From Nothophaeocryptopus gaeumannii (taxonomy: Eukaryota > Ascomycota > Dothideomycetes > Mycosphaerellales > Mycosphaerellaceae): DNA of 64,000 bases. Each line of letters begins with the position of its first letter. The first letter of the stretch is position 1. The stretch covers positions 1 to 64,000 of the forward strand of contig JASISA010000037.1 in assembly GCA_031771865.1 (NCBI GenBank), given 5' to 3'. Shown here piece by piece: positions 21,933 through 32,572 of this stretch. The notes under the pieces are model-generated. The model saw only the letters and a list, made by a program, of their open reading frames with translations, was not told where the DNA came from and searched no databases. Both the position numbers and the translations under genes were made by a program.

Positions 21933-23055
21933 TTATGAGAAGTTTTGAAATGCACCAGGCATATGATGACGATAATGCGGACTCAGTGCCATTCCGCCAT
22001 CAGCCATGGAAGCCGGTATCTGCTGCCACGGCAAAGGCTGAGCAGGTCCTTTCTGCTGAAAATCATCTCTCGCTCCTCTAGCCTGCTTCAGCTCGGTCGT
22101 CAATCTTTCGCTCATCCTCTGGAACTGGACAGCACGTCTACGCTCCTCGGGGACTGCCACTTCGTGCTCTGCAACCTGTCGACGTAGACGCTCAAGCTCA
22201 TCACTAGAGTGAGAGTCGATCTCCCTCTGTTCAGACTCTGATTGCACTACCGACTTCGCTTTCAGGGGCTGGTGTTCCTGCTCACCAATCTTGAGCCTTG
22301 CTTGCGTTTCCAATTCTAGGATCTTGGCCTCATAATGCTCTGTTGTGCTGCGTAAACTACCCTCCGCTTCTCGACGAAGCTTTTGCTGTTCTGCCATCTG
22401 CGACTGCCACCGGGCTTGGGCTTCAGCAAACTGTGCCTCGCTTTTGTACTGTACTTCTCCACCTGTGGGCGGTGTTCATTTACTGAGTCCAGTCTCGCAA
22501 AGCTTCCTGTCTTAGCGGCTGAGTTCAAGCCCGAATGGGCGTTTGTCAGATCTTGAATTTGCTTAAAAGCCAAAGAAAGCTGCGCATCCTTATCGACCAG
22601 AGTTCCTTGAAGCTTTGTTACGGCGGCATGAGCCTCGACAAGCGAGCGGTTTGACTCAGTGTCCGGTCGCTTGGGTGAAAGGACGCTGCTTTCTGCCCTC
22701 TCTCTCTAGGACCATACTTCTCGCGACAATCTAGTGAGCTCGACATCTTTCGTCTTCAGGCTCTCATAGAGGTGACTGAGAGTTTTGTGTTGAGGTCTAC
22801 AGTGAGCTGGCCAATTTGCTTTTCTTTCCCAGAAAGATCGTCACCGATGGTCAATAGCTCGTCCTCAAGTCCATCCCGCTCTGCCTTCGCGTCGTCCAGT
22901 TCCTTCCGCAGCCGCATTAATTCACTTATTTGTGAGTTCTTCTGAGGAATGCTTGGTTTCGGCCTGGGTGTGCTGTGTGAAATCATTGCTGTCTGCATTG
23001 CAGCTTGGCCAGTAGACGGATCGGGCTCTGGGTGTGAGCCTGCTCTGTTGTACAT
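21933..23055 (-). pseudogene. decayed coiled-coil protein gene
   Basis: Read on the minus strand from about 23055, heptad-rich sequence runs through three frames: SELMRLRKELDDAKAERDGL, then HLYESLKTKDVELTRLSREV up to an in-frame TAG near 22707. It goes on with VEAHAAVTKLQGTLVDKDAQ, and finally MAEQQKLRREAEGSL with YEAKILELETQARLKIGEQE. The frames are joined by at least three shifts with no splice sites, so the gene is broken. The charge pattern and regular leucines indicate a long coiled coil. I cannot assign a family. The tail is P/Q-rich. Confidence 0.55.
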
Positions 23056-23131
23056 AGCGAAGGCTGAGTCGTTTGTGAAGGATAGATAGCAGTGCCCGTC
23101 TTAGCTATCTCGCTAATGGAGCAGCAGAGAC

Positions 23132-23317
23132 CTACAGCAAAGATGCGGACCAAGACAAGGAGACGAAGTTGAGTATGTTGTAACCGCTGGATTTTCGGGA
23201 AACTAAGATGTGCACAACTCTGGGCTTGTGACGGTACCCTGGTATTCCTATGAATAGGAAGCCTGATTGCTCCTCAATGAGGCCGGACTCGTCAACGTAT
23301 GATGCCTCACTCGCCAT
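23132..23317 (-). other. short unidentified frame upstream of the coiled-coil remnant
   Basis: Sixty-one codons beginning MASEASYVDESGLIEEQSGF. It could be a first exon or a further fragment of the decayed coiled-coil gene, but I see no donor that would join the two. Function unknown. Confidence 0.25.
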
Positions 23318-24184
23318 GGTGGTCTTTGAGGCTCACACTACTGTGTTCCGGAAAAAGCCTGTCAGTCCAGGACTTTTAATAGTGTCACGAGAAGGTATCC
23401 TTTCTAATCAAGTTGAATGGAAATTAGCGACATTTCATTAGCAATACTTGGACTATGAGGATAACGAGACCGCGACAGTAAAAGCGCCCTACCTACTGTA
23501 CCTTAGGCACGCCTTTTCCTAGAGTAAAAGAGCCAAAAGAAGAGGTAAGAGATGTCTATAAGGAGATTGCGCTATGTTAAAGTACGCTTCTCTTCGAATT
23601 TGCACCGTAGAAGGAGTGCGCAATTCGTCGTCCTATTGCTCGTCGAAAGTCGAAGACTAACTAGTAGGCTTTTTTGGAACACAGTACTTTTAGCGACACC
23701 CAGTCGTACAACCCAATGCCTTAACTGAACAAACACAATTATCTGTGTCACCATCAGAATGCGTGTAACCCTGGCCTCCCTAAATATGTCGGATTAGCCT
23801 CAGTTGTACTAATCGCCGAACGGAATTATACACTACGTACCCCGAGATCGCAGCATTGGCATGTAATAGGGCATGCTGCGAAAGCAGTTGAAGTAGCTAA
23901 AAGCCATAATGTTACAATCCGTAAGGAGAGCATCCTAATCAATTATAAAAATTAGTATCTATATTAGAGGCAGATATAAGTAACTTATACCTTTTGTAAC
24001 TTCGTCGTTCAATCTGTTGTAGTAGTTCGTAGCCGTGTTGCGTATTGCCTTTAGTACTAGAACGAAGTTGCTTGGCAAAGGTAAGGGATAGGCGAGATTG
24101 AAAGAAGATGAAAGCAAGACTCGGTCTCAAATGCAATAGTAGATATATCGTGTCGGAGGGTACTACAGTATAGGGAGCTTCGGA

Positions 24185-24362
24185 GAGCCTGCCCTGTAGT
24201 TAGCATTAACGTTTTCGAAGTGCGGGGAGCCTGCCCTGCAGTTAGCATTAACGTTTTCAAAATGCGGGGAGCCTGCCCTGCAATTAGCATTAACATTTTC
24301 AAATTGCGGGGAGCTTCGGAGAGCCTGCCCTACAGTTAGCATTAATATTTTTCGAAACATCC
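24185..24362 (-). repeat. 42-bp minisatellite, about 4 units
   Basis: GAGCCTGCCCTG starts at 24185, 24227, 24269 and 24321. The first three units are spaced exactly 42 bases. A 10-base insert, GAGCTTCGGA, sits before the first and before the last unit. The homologous stretch of the second retroelement copy (near 40437-40480) carries a single unit, so the array expanded in this copy. A 42-base unit keeps frame (14 codons; translations such as NVNANCRAGSPHFE), but nothing shows that it is translated. Confidence 0.85.
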
Positions 24363-24469
24363 GGCCCACCTTCGCCACACTCGGGACTTTTTGCTCTAAG
24401 CTGCACCTTGCTGAAACATGCTAAGTATGGACTCTTTTGGCTCGCAAAGACGAATGTGAAGATGCCAGT

Positions 24470-26044
24470 TCACTCGTGGTGGTAGTAAGCCTGCAGCTGT
24501 TTGAGTGCCTGCCGGCGCATGAGATTAGCTGTTTTCTCATGCTCAAAACGAGACAATGCGTCCGCTAGATCGTTCGTGTTGCCAGGCAGGTGGATAGCTT
24601 CAACGGTTGCCCTGGCTTGGATAAGGTGAATGAATCCGACTCGCAGTGCGCTATTGGCATTGCCAGAAGCACGGCCCTTATTGAATGCCGAGACTGCTGT
24701 GGTGTTGTCTGCCGAGATGATTATATGGTGATCTAGGAACTGCAGCTGCCAGTGCTGCAAGGCTAGCGTAATTGCCTGCGTCTCGGCAACGTTTGTATGA
24801 GCCTTGCAAGGGTGGTTGTGATGCAGGGCTGCTTCTGCCCTCGGCAGCTTGAATATGGTTGAGGGCTGAATAAGATGGATGTTGTCTCGCCACTGGTTGG
24901 TACCGCCAAGGTACCAAAAGGCACCGTAGCCAATATCGGAAGCGTCGGTAAAGAGGTGAAGTATTGGCAGCTGCGGCGTAAGGAGGATGCCGTCAGAGTA
25001 ACGTAGTGCTAGTAGCCACCATTGCAGATCCTCAGTGAGCGCGAACGGCAATCCCCGTGGTCCATAGATACTGCGTGTAATAGCGACGAAGCTATAGAGT
25101 GAGGTGGTGATGGACCTGCCAAGGCGTAACACCTTTGCAGCCCACGCAAGGTTGCCAGCCAGCACTTCCGCTTGTTCGTGGTTGAGGTTGCCGCGGAGTA
25201 GTGCTAGCTCAATAAGCTTTGAAGTGCGTGCGATTTTCTCCGGTGAGAGACTGGCCTGCAGCAGGATGGTGTTGTAAGTGATGCTAAGCACCTCAACAAC
25301 CTTGCCTTGCCGTGTCTTTGTTGGTCGGTCTTCAACGCCAAGGGCGCTAGTTCGGTCAAGCCACAGAGCATGTACTGGCTCGATTGGAATGCCTTGTGGT
25401 ACGAAGAAGATGAAGTCATCTAGGTAGTGCCTGAGTAACACGCCAGTAGCGAGTGGACAAGCCAATATCCAGTGTAAAGCTTCTGCAAAGAGATTGAATA
25501 GAAATGGAGCTGTTCTCAGGCCGAAAGGCAGGCAGCTTTCTATGTAAGTGATGCCAAGCCAAGTAAAGCATAGCAACCAGCGGTATATAAGAGCGACTGG
25601 CATCAGCCCAAAGGCGTCTTTAACGTCTTTTTTGATGATCGTGCAGTGTCGTCCGGCCGTGACGATGCAGCATACAGTCTCATCGAATTGAGTGTAAGCA
25701 ATCACACCATATGGCTTCGGAATAGCGTCATTGACTGAGTGACCGCGAGTCCGAGAAAGGTTGAGGATGCGGCGCCAGCCACCGTTGTGATTCGCAACCA
25801 AACCAAGTGGTGATGAAACAACCAGGTGAACAAGGTGAGAAGGTACGATTGTAAGTGTGCCAAGGGCTTATTCTGAGACCACCTTAGCAGTGATAGCGGC
25901 TGGATCACGCTCGCAGGTGGCTTGGTTGTCTGACAAGTGCGGTTGAACTGTGTCTACGTAGCCAATTGGGACGCCGTATTCGATTGCATGTGGTATCGTA
26001 GACCCTACGTCGCCAGGGTAGTGATTGAGATAATGGCGCCAAGC
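24470..26044 (-). pseudogene. reverse transcriptase / RNase H of the DIRS/Ngaro-like element
   Basis: The uninterrupted part (25801-24470, 443 aa) has RT motifs IIKKDVKDAFGLMPVA, LPFGLRTAPFLFNLFAEALH and the catalytic RHYLDDF. An RNase H follows with LFTDASDIGYGAF, HTNVAETQAI, IISADNTTAV and LPGNTNDLADALSR. There is no protease or DDE integrase, as expected for DIRS-order elements. The same frame extends upstream through AIEYGVPIGYVDTVQP, interrupted by TAA at 25868-25870 and bounded by TAG at 26045-26047. RT motifs are intact downstream of the stops, so the gene is only lightly damaged. Confidence 0.8.
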
Positions 26045-26291
26045 CTATGGAACGAGCGGTGCTGAGCCTGCAGGGAGGAGCTCGGTGGGTGTGCACAGGT
26101 CGAAATGACTGTGTGTTGGGTCTGGGCGGTGGATATGAATGCCTTGCGGCAGTGGTTGTTGCGCTAGGGCTTTCGGTGATGGTTGTGGTTGTGGTTGCTG
26201 GCTTGAATGGTGAACTGGTTGGTAATACTGTAAAGGATACTGTCGAAGTAGTTTCTGTTGGATATTGATATTGTAGCATTGGATCGTGTTG

Positions 26292-26675
26292 CTACTTCGG
26301 ACAGTCCTTTTGAACGTGCCCAGCAGTGCTACATCCGTAGCACCACAACTCATGCTTCCTCTTGCAGTTGGCGTTGTTGGAGCCATTAGGACCACTCTTC
26401 TTGCGGCACCAGCCGTCTGGAATGTCCTTCGTCTTGTCCTTGTTGCCATTACGGCTGTGGCTGCCTTTCTCGGCCGCATGTGATGGATTGCGAACCGCTG
26501 AAGCAAGGAGTACAGTGAGTGCCAGATGGTCTTGCTGCCAAGCCTCGTCACGGAAGTAACCCATGCTCTTGGAGTTGTTCTGGCAGCGAACAACGAACTC
26601 GCGTAAGGCGCCAGCCCACTGGTATTTGTGTGCGAAGTTGATGATGTGGAGCGTGAACTTCATAATCCTTTCCAT
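26292..26675 (-). pseudogene. Gag-like protein with CCHC zinc knuckle
   Basis: The minus frame ends in CYGCSTAGHVQKDCPK, a C-x2-C-x4-H-x4-C knuckle of retroelement Gag proteins, after a basic, Asn-rich linker. Upstream, FAHKYQWAGALREFVVRCQN and DEAWQQDHLALTVLL fit the helical Gag core. The frame stops right after the knuckle (26292-26294). The polyprotein continues in another frame through a Gln-rich linker (about 26045-26280), so either a frameshift mechanism or decay separates Gag from Pol. Confidence 0.65.
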
Positions 26676-27138
26676 GATTGGAGGGCACTTGTCGTCGTAG
26701 AAGAGGTGGAAAAGGCTGTTGTGATGTAAGTCAGCAGGTTACGTATGCTTAGCCCGAGCCTGTACGCGAGTCATGCAAATCAGACGAGCCGGTTGTAAAA
26801 GTTATGACCTCTGCGAATGAAGTCGATTCAAGAATGGTCGCCCGAGAGTAGTTTGATGAACGGGGTGATGTTGGCGTTTGCAGATACACAGGCCGAGTGT
26901 GAAGAGCGGTGGTCAGCAACAGTGTCTTGGCGCTATTGTGCCTGAGGCAGCATACCAGATCAGTCTGGGCCCGTGCGCGAAGTCTCCACAAAATTTCCTT
27001 CCTTCTCCGCCACAACATGTCCATCGCGTCTTCTCAACATCACCTCTTCCTCGTGGCATTCAAGTCCATCCCCCGCGCCCCAATCAGCAATCAGGCCTCC
27101 AGCTCACACGCCTGATCCCACCGTGAACGCGCGCCAAG
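26676..27138. other. intergenic and 5' leader of the small zinc-binding protein gene
   Basis: No gene seen. The 100 bases before 27139 are C/T-rich (CTTCCTTCTCCGCCAC and similar), a typical fungal housekeeping leader. Confidence 0.5.
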
Positions 27139-27428
27139 ATGCCCATCACCAAGAAGGACCGTATCAAGAAGGAGCACAAGAAGGCCGACGCAGCTGGCAC
27201 TCGCGGCGAGTTCCATGCCAACGGCACTCCCAAGAAGGCCGCCAAGCCGAAGTCCATCTGCGCATACTGTCGCAAGGAGCTTGTACGTGATGTAGCCTCT
27301 GTTGATTAAATATGCTAATTGACTTTCGTGTCCAGGACAACACGAATCTGAAGATCCTCGAGCAGCACGCCGATACTCACTCGGAAGCCTGGACCAAGGA
27401 GAAGTGCTGGCCCAACGAGTTCAAATGA
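27139..27428 (+). CDS. small zinc-binding protein (4F5 / At2g23090-like)
   Basis: Exon 1 (27139-27282) starts MPITKKDRIKKEHKKADAAG, a Lys-rich 4F5-type N-terminus, followed by KSICAYCRKEL. The intron (27283-27335) has GTACGT, a TGCTAATTG branch point and TCCAG. Exon 2 (27336-27428) reads LKILEQHADTHSEAW and ends KCWPNEFK. The Cys pair plus HADTH pair make the C2H2-like zinc site of this conserved 70-80-aa eukaryotic family, whose role is poorly known. The product is 78 aa, the usual length. The gene looks intact and, from its leader, highly expressed. Confidence 0.9.
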
Positions 27429-28228
27429 GCTGCATTAATTGCTCCACTACGACTACATTTCACGACAGAACGAAAGACGAAGAATGGCGGGTTTGCTTTC
27501 AGTTTTTCATTACACTGCATGTAAGCTTGTGTCAGGGTACGCAAGCCACACCCTCTGATCGAATATCAGCTGCGCCACTCCGAAGCTGAGCCGCTATACC
27601 GAGAGACCGCGGATTCCACGGATACATGTCGACCTTTCGAGATGGTACACAGCGGCTTCGAAGAATAATGGTGTCGCTGCCGGATTGTCAGGCAACGGCT
27701 TCAGCAGACAACTCAGCCTTCTGGAGCCACCCACTGGCTGAGCATAACGACTCCAACCGTTGCTCGGGGGAGGTCAAGGAGCAGATTTTGAAGCGAATCT
27801 TCGCGTTTCAGACTAGATCGGAACGGCCTAGAATGAATTACACAACATGTGCTTGACGTAAGACTACTTCCCTCCCCAACCTCCTTTCTCTCGCTTTTTG
27901 TCACATTCTTTTGGCCACTTCGAGGCTTGATAACTCCGTAAATGAGAGTAAGTCCACCATTCTTCGCTCTGGAGCTGATGGGCTCAGGCGCATGATTACC
28001 TAATCACGCACCAATCTCACGGTGACATACTGAAAGACAAAAAGCGGTGAAGTTCTCATCATTCCACACAGCATCGGAATATCTTCACATCGGCAAAAAG
28101 AATGCATCTGTCGTACTATCATACCCGTCATCCTCACATATACCAGAAGAAAGAATTTTCTCCTTTATCAGCCAACTCACTACCCACAGTCACCTCATCC
28201 ATCCCTCGTCCCCCCATCAATCTTCCTT
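27429..28228. other. intergenic, 800 bp between converging genes
   Basis: Three-prime regions of the small zinc-binding protein gene and the beta-propeller gene. No gene or repeat seen. Confidence 0.5.
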
Positions 28229-29734
28229 CTACGGATACGTCCCCTCATGAACCTTCACACTATCGACCTGATACCCCTCAAAGAACTTGAAGAAGCCCAA
28301 GACTTGCTCGTTCCCACCACACCCATGCACCTTATTCGTCAACGAACTCGCCTTGAATGACAAAATCGCAGTCCTCTGCTCCTCTGTACAAGTATTGCAG
28401 AGCGCCGACGCCGTGTACGTCCCATTCGGAACCAGATCTCTTCCAATGACTTGGAACATATCCAATCCATCCGTCTCCCGGATCGTGATGAGGGCTTGTG
28501 GTTCGTTGCCGATAGGACTCGGCTCAATCGTCCCAACACTATCCGGTTCGCTCTTGTTCTGCTTGCTCGGCGACTCTACCGGTATCAAGCGATTTTCGAC
28601 GCGGAGGTTGAGGCCTTGTGCTCCGAGATTTTCGGTCCCGTTCTGTCCTTCGGGTATGACCCTCGATATATAAAGAAGAGACTGTCCATCTTGCGCAATC
28701 CGCATCGTATGTATAATCTCCAGACTATTGGTATCGATCACATCGATCGAATCAGAATGCTGGTTCAACACATACATCCTCGTGTTATCCGGACTCGGCC
28801 ATAGAGGATGTGGCTGGATCCCGGAATTCCGAATCGTCTTGACAAGAACTGGTGTATCTTCCGGTTTCGCCTGCCTGTATACTCTTGTGGAATTTATGGA
28901 GGCGACTGTGACGAAAGCGTGGTTGGTACCGTTGATGACTGCGAAATTCGGGTGATTGATCTCTGTTCCGGGGAAGAGGATAGCGTTGACTCTCCTCTGC
29001 GCGAGATCGATGACGGAGACTTGACCCGTGAGTTTATGAGCCGCCCAGATGGTGCCCCCGTCGGCGGAAATCATCATATCGCTCGAGAAAGTATCCGCGA
29101 GACCGGTGATGTTATACATGACTTTTCGAGAGGGGACATCGATAACGCTGAGGATATTATCGAAGATGTGATTGACATAAGCGATCGTCCCATTCCCGCT
29201 GAAGAGGACTTTACTCGGTCCAGCGGCTGTGAACATCCGATCGAGAAAAGTGCCATTGAGACCGTCGACGATATCTACAGTTGAGACACCTCGCGTGCCG
29301 ATCCAGATTGTGCGGTTGTCGGGCGCGAAGAAGGCTTCATGCGGTCCTCTGTCAACATATATCTTAGACACGATTGCGTTATCGGATGTGCGGATGACTG
29401 TGACGGTATTGGAGAGGACAGCCAAATTGACGATGTATTTGCCATCGCGGGAATAGCCCAACCCATGGGTATTCACCGTTTCGACATACTGGGGTCCGAG
29501 GTCACTGCCGAGGCGTTCACCTCCAAGACTGATAGTGCCAAGTACCTCGTAGGTTGCGGGATTGATGACCGAGATGGTATTGGATGCTTGGTCGCCTGTG
29601 TAGATGCGATCCAGAGTTGAGACGGGGTTGCCGGTTCCTTCGAATCCGGGAGGCTCGACTTGGGCAAAGACTCCATGCAGGCTCTGAAGAAGAGAAGCCA
29701 AGGCGAGCAAGAGTGCGTTGAGAAGCTTCATCAT
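28229..29734 (-). CDS. secreted YVTN/YncE-like beta-propeller protein
   Basis: A 501-aa single-exon frame from the ATG at 29734 (a second ATG follows immediately). There is a signal peptide (LLNALLLALASLLQSLHGVFAQ). About six to seven repeats of 40-45 residues follow, of the type ASNTISVINPATYEVLGTIS, SNTVTVIRTSDNAIVSKIYV, DNILSVIDVPSRKVMYNI and SDSIDVIDTNSLEIIHTM, the blades of a lactonase/YncE-like seven-bladed propeller. Several N-glycosylation sites (NRT, NGT, NIT, NST) support secretion. A separate C-terminal segment has Cys pairs (CNTCTEE). Ligand or substrate cannot be told from sequence. Confidence 0.85.
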   Translation of the reverse strand: MMKLLNALLLALASLLQSLHGVFAQVEPPGFEGTGNPVSTLDRIYTGDQASNTISVINPATYEVLGTISLGGERLGSDLGPQYVETVNTHGLGYSRDGKYIVNLAVLSNTVTVIRTSDNAIVSKIYVDRGPHEAFFAPDNRTIWIGTRGVSTVDIVDGLNGTFLDRMFTAAGPSKVLFSGNGTIAYVNHIFDNILSVIDVPSRKVMYNITGLADTFSSDMMISADGGTIWAAHKLTGQVSVIDLAQRRVNAILFPGTEINHPNFAVINGTNHAFVTVASINSTRVYRQAKPEDTPVLVKTIRNSGIQPHPLWPSPDNTRMYVLNQHSDSIDVIDTNSLEIIHTMRIAQDGQSLLYISRVIPEGQNGTENLGAQGLNLRVENRLIPVESPSKQNKSEPDSVGTIEPSPIGNEPQALITIRETDGLDMFQVIGRDLVPNGTYTASALCNTCTEEQRTAILSFKASSLTNKVHGCGGNEQVLGFFKFFEGYQVDSVKVHEGTYP

Positions 29735-30754
29735 GAGACTGATTGCGTGCTATGGCGTGATTGAGTGAATGTCAGCACTGGAATATATATGTACTCAATC
29801 ATGTGCACATGTCAATCTGTAGCTTCTGCTACAGAGTACCACTCATTGTTCTTTTCGACATCAATCTCCTGGACACGACGCGATTCCCGCAAGCCCTACG
29901 GTACTCGAACATCCACCCGCAAAGACTGTATTGCAATTTGGAATGGCGAGAGCGACTCGTGCAGGGCGATCCTGGTGCCCTCGAGGACGTGACGTCTCGC
30001 GAACAGCATTCCGTGAGTGTGGCAAAAGCATTGCCAGCAGAAATGCGAGTCCGTGCCGTAGATAGAGTGAAGGAACCAGATTACGGCGCATATGCGCATA
30101 CGACACCGAAAGCCTGGCAGCATGGTCCAGGCTTTGGAGCCTGCCCCTCGGAGCAATGAGAGCGGCCCGTAGGTGTTGTTGATCCTGTCAGCAACTTCGC
30201 CCATGCTTGAAGCTGAGCATAACCCCAGAAACGATCAACTTTAAGTGAAAGGATTGCGGCAAATGAAATTTCGTATCCTGATCAGCATTGGAGTTACTTG
30301 TTCCTGACGACTTGCGGTCCGACTTGCGCACGTCTGAATGGACCCCCAATCTGTCTTCGTCATTGCTATGATCATACCAGCATGAAGCCTGCAAAAGATA
30401 CAGCTACGTACCTCAGCTTTCCAAGGTGATAGATACCTATCTGGGCAACTTGATTGCACTGCCTGTTCAAATTCGTACGCGGACTCCGGTGATCGCAGCT
30501 TTCTCGTAATCGAAGTATATGCATTGTAATCCGACGAAATTTGTCATGTGTGACGCGGCCGGCTTCAATGCCTTAATGCGTACGCAACTCGCTCGATCAA
30601 CTGACTGTGTTCTCAGTAGAGCTGCGCGCACTGGTTCACGCTCTGTCTCTTCCGCTCGCTATTGCATTGGATATTCGCTCTTCGTTTATGATCGTGAATC
30701 AAGATGCATCACTCGCTCAATTCTCTCCACCTATTGAACAGGTAAAGATCTCGC
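29735..30754. other. intergenic, about 1 kb, no gene recognised
   Basis: A plus frame at 29761-30159 is open for 132 codons but has no recognisable motif and a shadow frame opposite, so it is not called. This is the 5' side of the propeller gene and the 3' side of the histidine kinase gene. Confidence 0.45.
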
Positions 30755-31936
30755 TCAAGCACCCAGCTCTTGGGCAACTAAGCCTATTAGCTTACGTACC
30801 ATGTCTTTGATCTTGTAAGGCTTCGATACCACATCGTCCATGCCGCGGTAGAGCATCTCGTCCTGCTGTGCGCCGCGTACGTTGGCTGTAACGCCGAGGA
30901 TGGGAAGATGCTCAATCCCGTCGCTCTTTTCTAGCTCGCGAACCCGTTGCGTTGCTGTGTTGCCGTCCATGGCAGGCATCTACGAAGCAAAGGGTGGAGC
31001 ATTGGCGTGTGGATCAGGCATTTGATAGTTTCCAGTTCTTACCTCTTGGTCCATGAGTATGACATCGAATGCTTTGTGGTCTCTAGAGGACGGCTGCGGT
31101 ACTTTTCTCACAAGATCGACAGCTTCTTGGCCGTTGTTCGCTGTGGTTACCTGAAGGTTTCCATTAGTATCAGGACTCTGCAAGAAGGGCCAAGTCATGC
31201 CTTGAAGCCTTTGAATTTCAGCTTGCGTGAAAGGATACGTTGATTAATGACCTTGATGAGTGTGTCAGCAAATGCCGTCAGACAGAAGATTCATTCAATC
31301 TTACGTTGTCCTCGACAAGGAGAACGTGCTTCCCTCACCCTCCTTGCCACTGACACCAATCTCGCCGCCATGAAGATGGCATATCTTTCTGCTGATGTTC
31401 AGTCCCAAGCCAGACCCTCCGTACACCTCCTCAGTCTTGGGAGTGGCTTGACGAAACCTCTCGAATAGTCGCTGCTGGCCTTCTGCGCTGATGCCGATGC
31501 CGGTATCTTTGACCGCGACCATTACGTATAGAACGTCGCCATTGCCCCACTCGCCACTTATCGTTGCGTTCATCTTGTGCGCGAGCTGCTCTGACTCGAA
31601 GAAGACCACATCGGGCGGATACGATATGGGTCGATCAATGCTGGCGCCCACGTGGCAAATGATTTTTTCTCGCCTTCGCTTTGATGCATGAACTTGATCG
31701 CGTTGGTTATCAGATTAGTAAGTACTTGGCCTATTCGTGGCATGTCGGCCATGACGACGCCTGTCAAGACCTTCGTGTAGCTCTCGTCCACCCGGAACCC
31801 GAATTGAAGTTTCTGTTTTCGGAACTCATGTTGAAACATATTGAGTGTGTTGGCCAGCTGGTGACTGGGCCGAGGAGGCTTTGGGACCAAGCTCAGAAGG
31901 GAGTCATCCAGCTGGCTGAAAGAGAGGACCTGCAAG
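30755..31936 (-). pseudogene. hybrid histidine kinase, 3' half (ATPase and receiver domains)
   Basis: Continues the gene whose 5' half is at 38363-39271. After the intron acceptor at 31930 it reads VLSFSQLDDSLLSLVPK, then the N box MPRIGQVLTNLITNAIKFM, the G boxes VAVKDTGIGISAEGQQRLFE and YGGSGLGLNISRKI, and a receiver domain. The receiver has KHVLLVEDN, the phosphoacceptor Asp in FDVILMDQE, MPAMDGNTA, ILGVTANVRG and GMDDVVSKPYKI. Receiver introns: one after VLLVEDN, one with an unusual GC donor (GCATGA...TACTAAT...TTCAG), and 30980-31042. A run of six A (31663-31668) where frame needs seven breaks the ATPase domain. The protein belongs to the fungal hybrid sensor kinase family. Confidence 0.85.
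31932..31936. repeat. target-site duplication of the copia element, left copy
   Basis: GCAAG next to the LTR start TGCTGAAAAAGG. The partner copy is at 38363-38367. Confidence 0.9.
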
Positions 31937-32077
31937 TGCTGAAAAAGGTATATGAACATGCAGGTTTGTGTTGTTGTTGTAGGTTGATGTTATTGTAGGT
32001 GACTAGGTTCTAGCACTGCAGTGGATCTAGTCTTATACCTGATCACACTAGCTCTGTCACGTGCACCACTTCCAACA
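31937..32077 (-). repeat. 3' LTR of the copia element
   Basis: 141 bases, TGTTGGAAG...CTTTTTCAGCA on the minus strand. It differs from the other LTR mainly by an extra block of nine bases around AGCACTGCA. Unusually short for a copia LTR. Not RIP-mutated. Confidence 0.9.
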
Positions 32078-32317
32078 GCCGCCTTGCTCGTAACAGCGCT
32101 AGTCCCTTGGCTGAAGTCCAAGCAGTCGCCTAAAGCGAGTAAATGATTTCTGTGACAATGATTTAGTAAGCCTATCTGCCACCATTTGACTAGTATCAGT
32201 CCACTGTACATCAATCGTGCCATCAGATACCTTTTCCGTCACGAACTTGTGCTGAATGTCAATATGTTTTGACCTTCCATGGTAGCCATGGGGATTCTTT
32301 AATAGGGCGATCGCTCC

Positions 32318-32572
32318 TTAGTTGTCACCGAAGATGACAGTTGCATTGACTTGTTCTTGGCCCAGCTCCCTTAGGAGGTTTCTCAGCCAGATTGCTTCCT
32401 TAGTAGCTTGTGTTTGTCCGATTAGCTCTGCCTCGCAGGTTGATAGAGCCACCGTTAGTTGTCTCTTGGATTGCCATGTAATGGCCCCGCTGCCAAGGTT
32501 GAAGATAAAGCCTAACGTTGACCGTCGAGTTGAGTTGTCTCCGCCCCAATTACTGTCGCTATAACCGATCAA
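32318..32572 (-). pseudogene. copia RNase H fragment, unmutated part
   Basis: The only part of the copia polyprotein still open: MIGYSDSNWGGDNSTRRSTL, SGAITWQSKRQLTVALSTCE and ATKEAIWLRNLLRELG. Standard copia RNase H has D-x-D-W and STAEAEY at these places. It lies in the left 500-600 bases of the element, which escaped RIP, while the sequence just to the right is heavily mutated. Confidence 0.8.

Larger units (their letters stand above)
23785..26675 (-). mobile_element. tyrosine-recombinase-type (DIRS/Ngaro-like) retrotransposon, copy 1, lacking its recombinase
   Basis: Order on the minus strand: Gag with a CCHC knuckle (26675-26292), a Q/P-rich linker, RT/RNase H (to 24470), then a terminal non-coding region (24470-23785). 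That region is strongly similar to 40370-40905 of this window, in the opposite orientation. In the other copy a tyrosine recombinase precedes this terminal region. Here only its last codons remain, directly after the RT stop. The copy has in-frame stops at 26045-26047 (TAG) and 25868-25870 (TAA). Base composition is normal, so this copy largely escaped RIP. Confidence 0.75.

Noticed and set aside
24185..24362. Regularly spaced repeats reminiscent of a CRISPR array
   Set aside because: Units are directly tandem with no unique spacers, lie inside a eukaryotic retroelement, and the genome is fungal.
29761..30159. 132-codon plus-strand frame upstream of the propeller gene
   Set aside because: No motif, no signal peptide, overlapping open frames on the other strand; length is within chance for this GC content.
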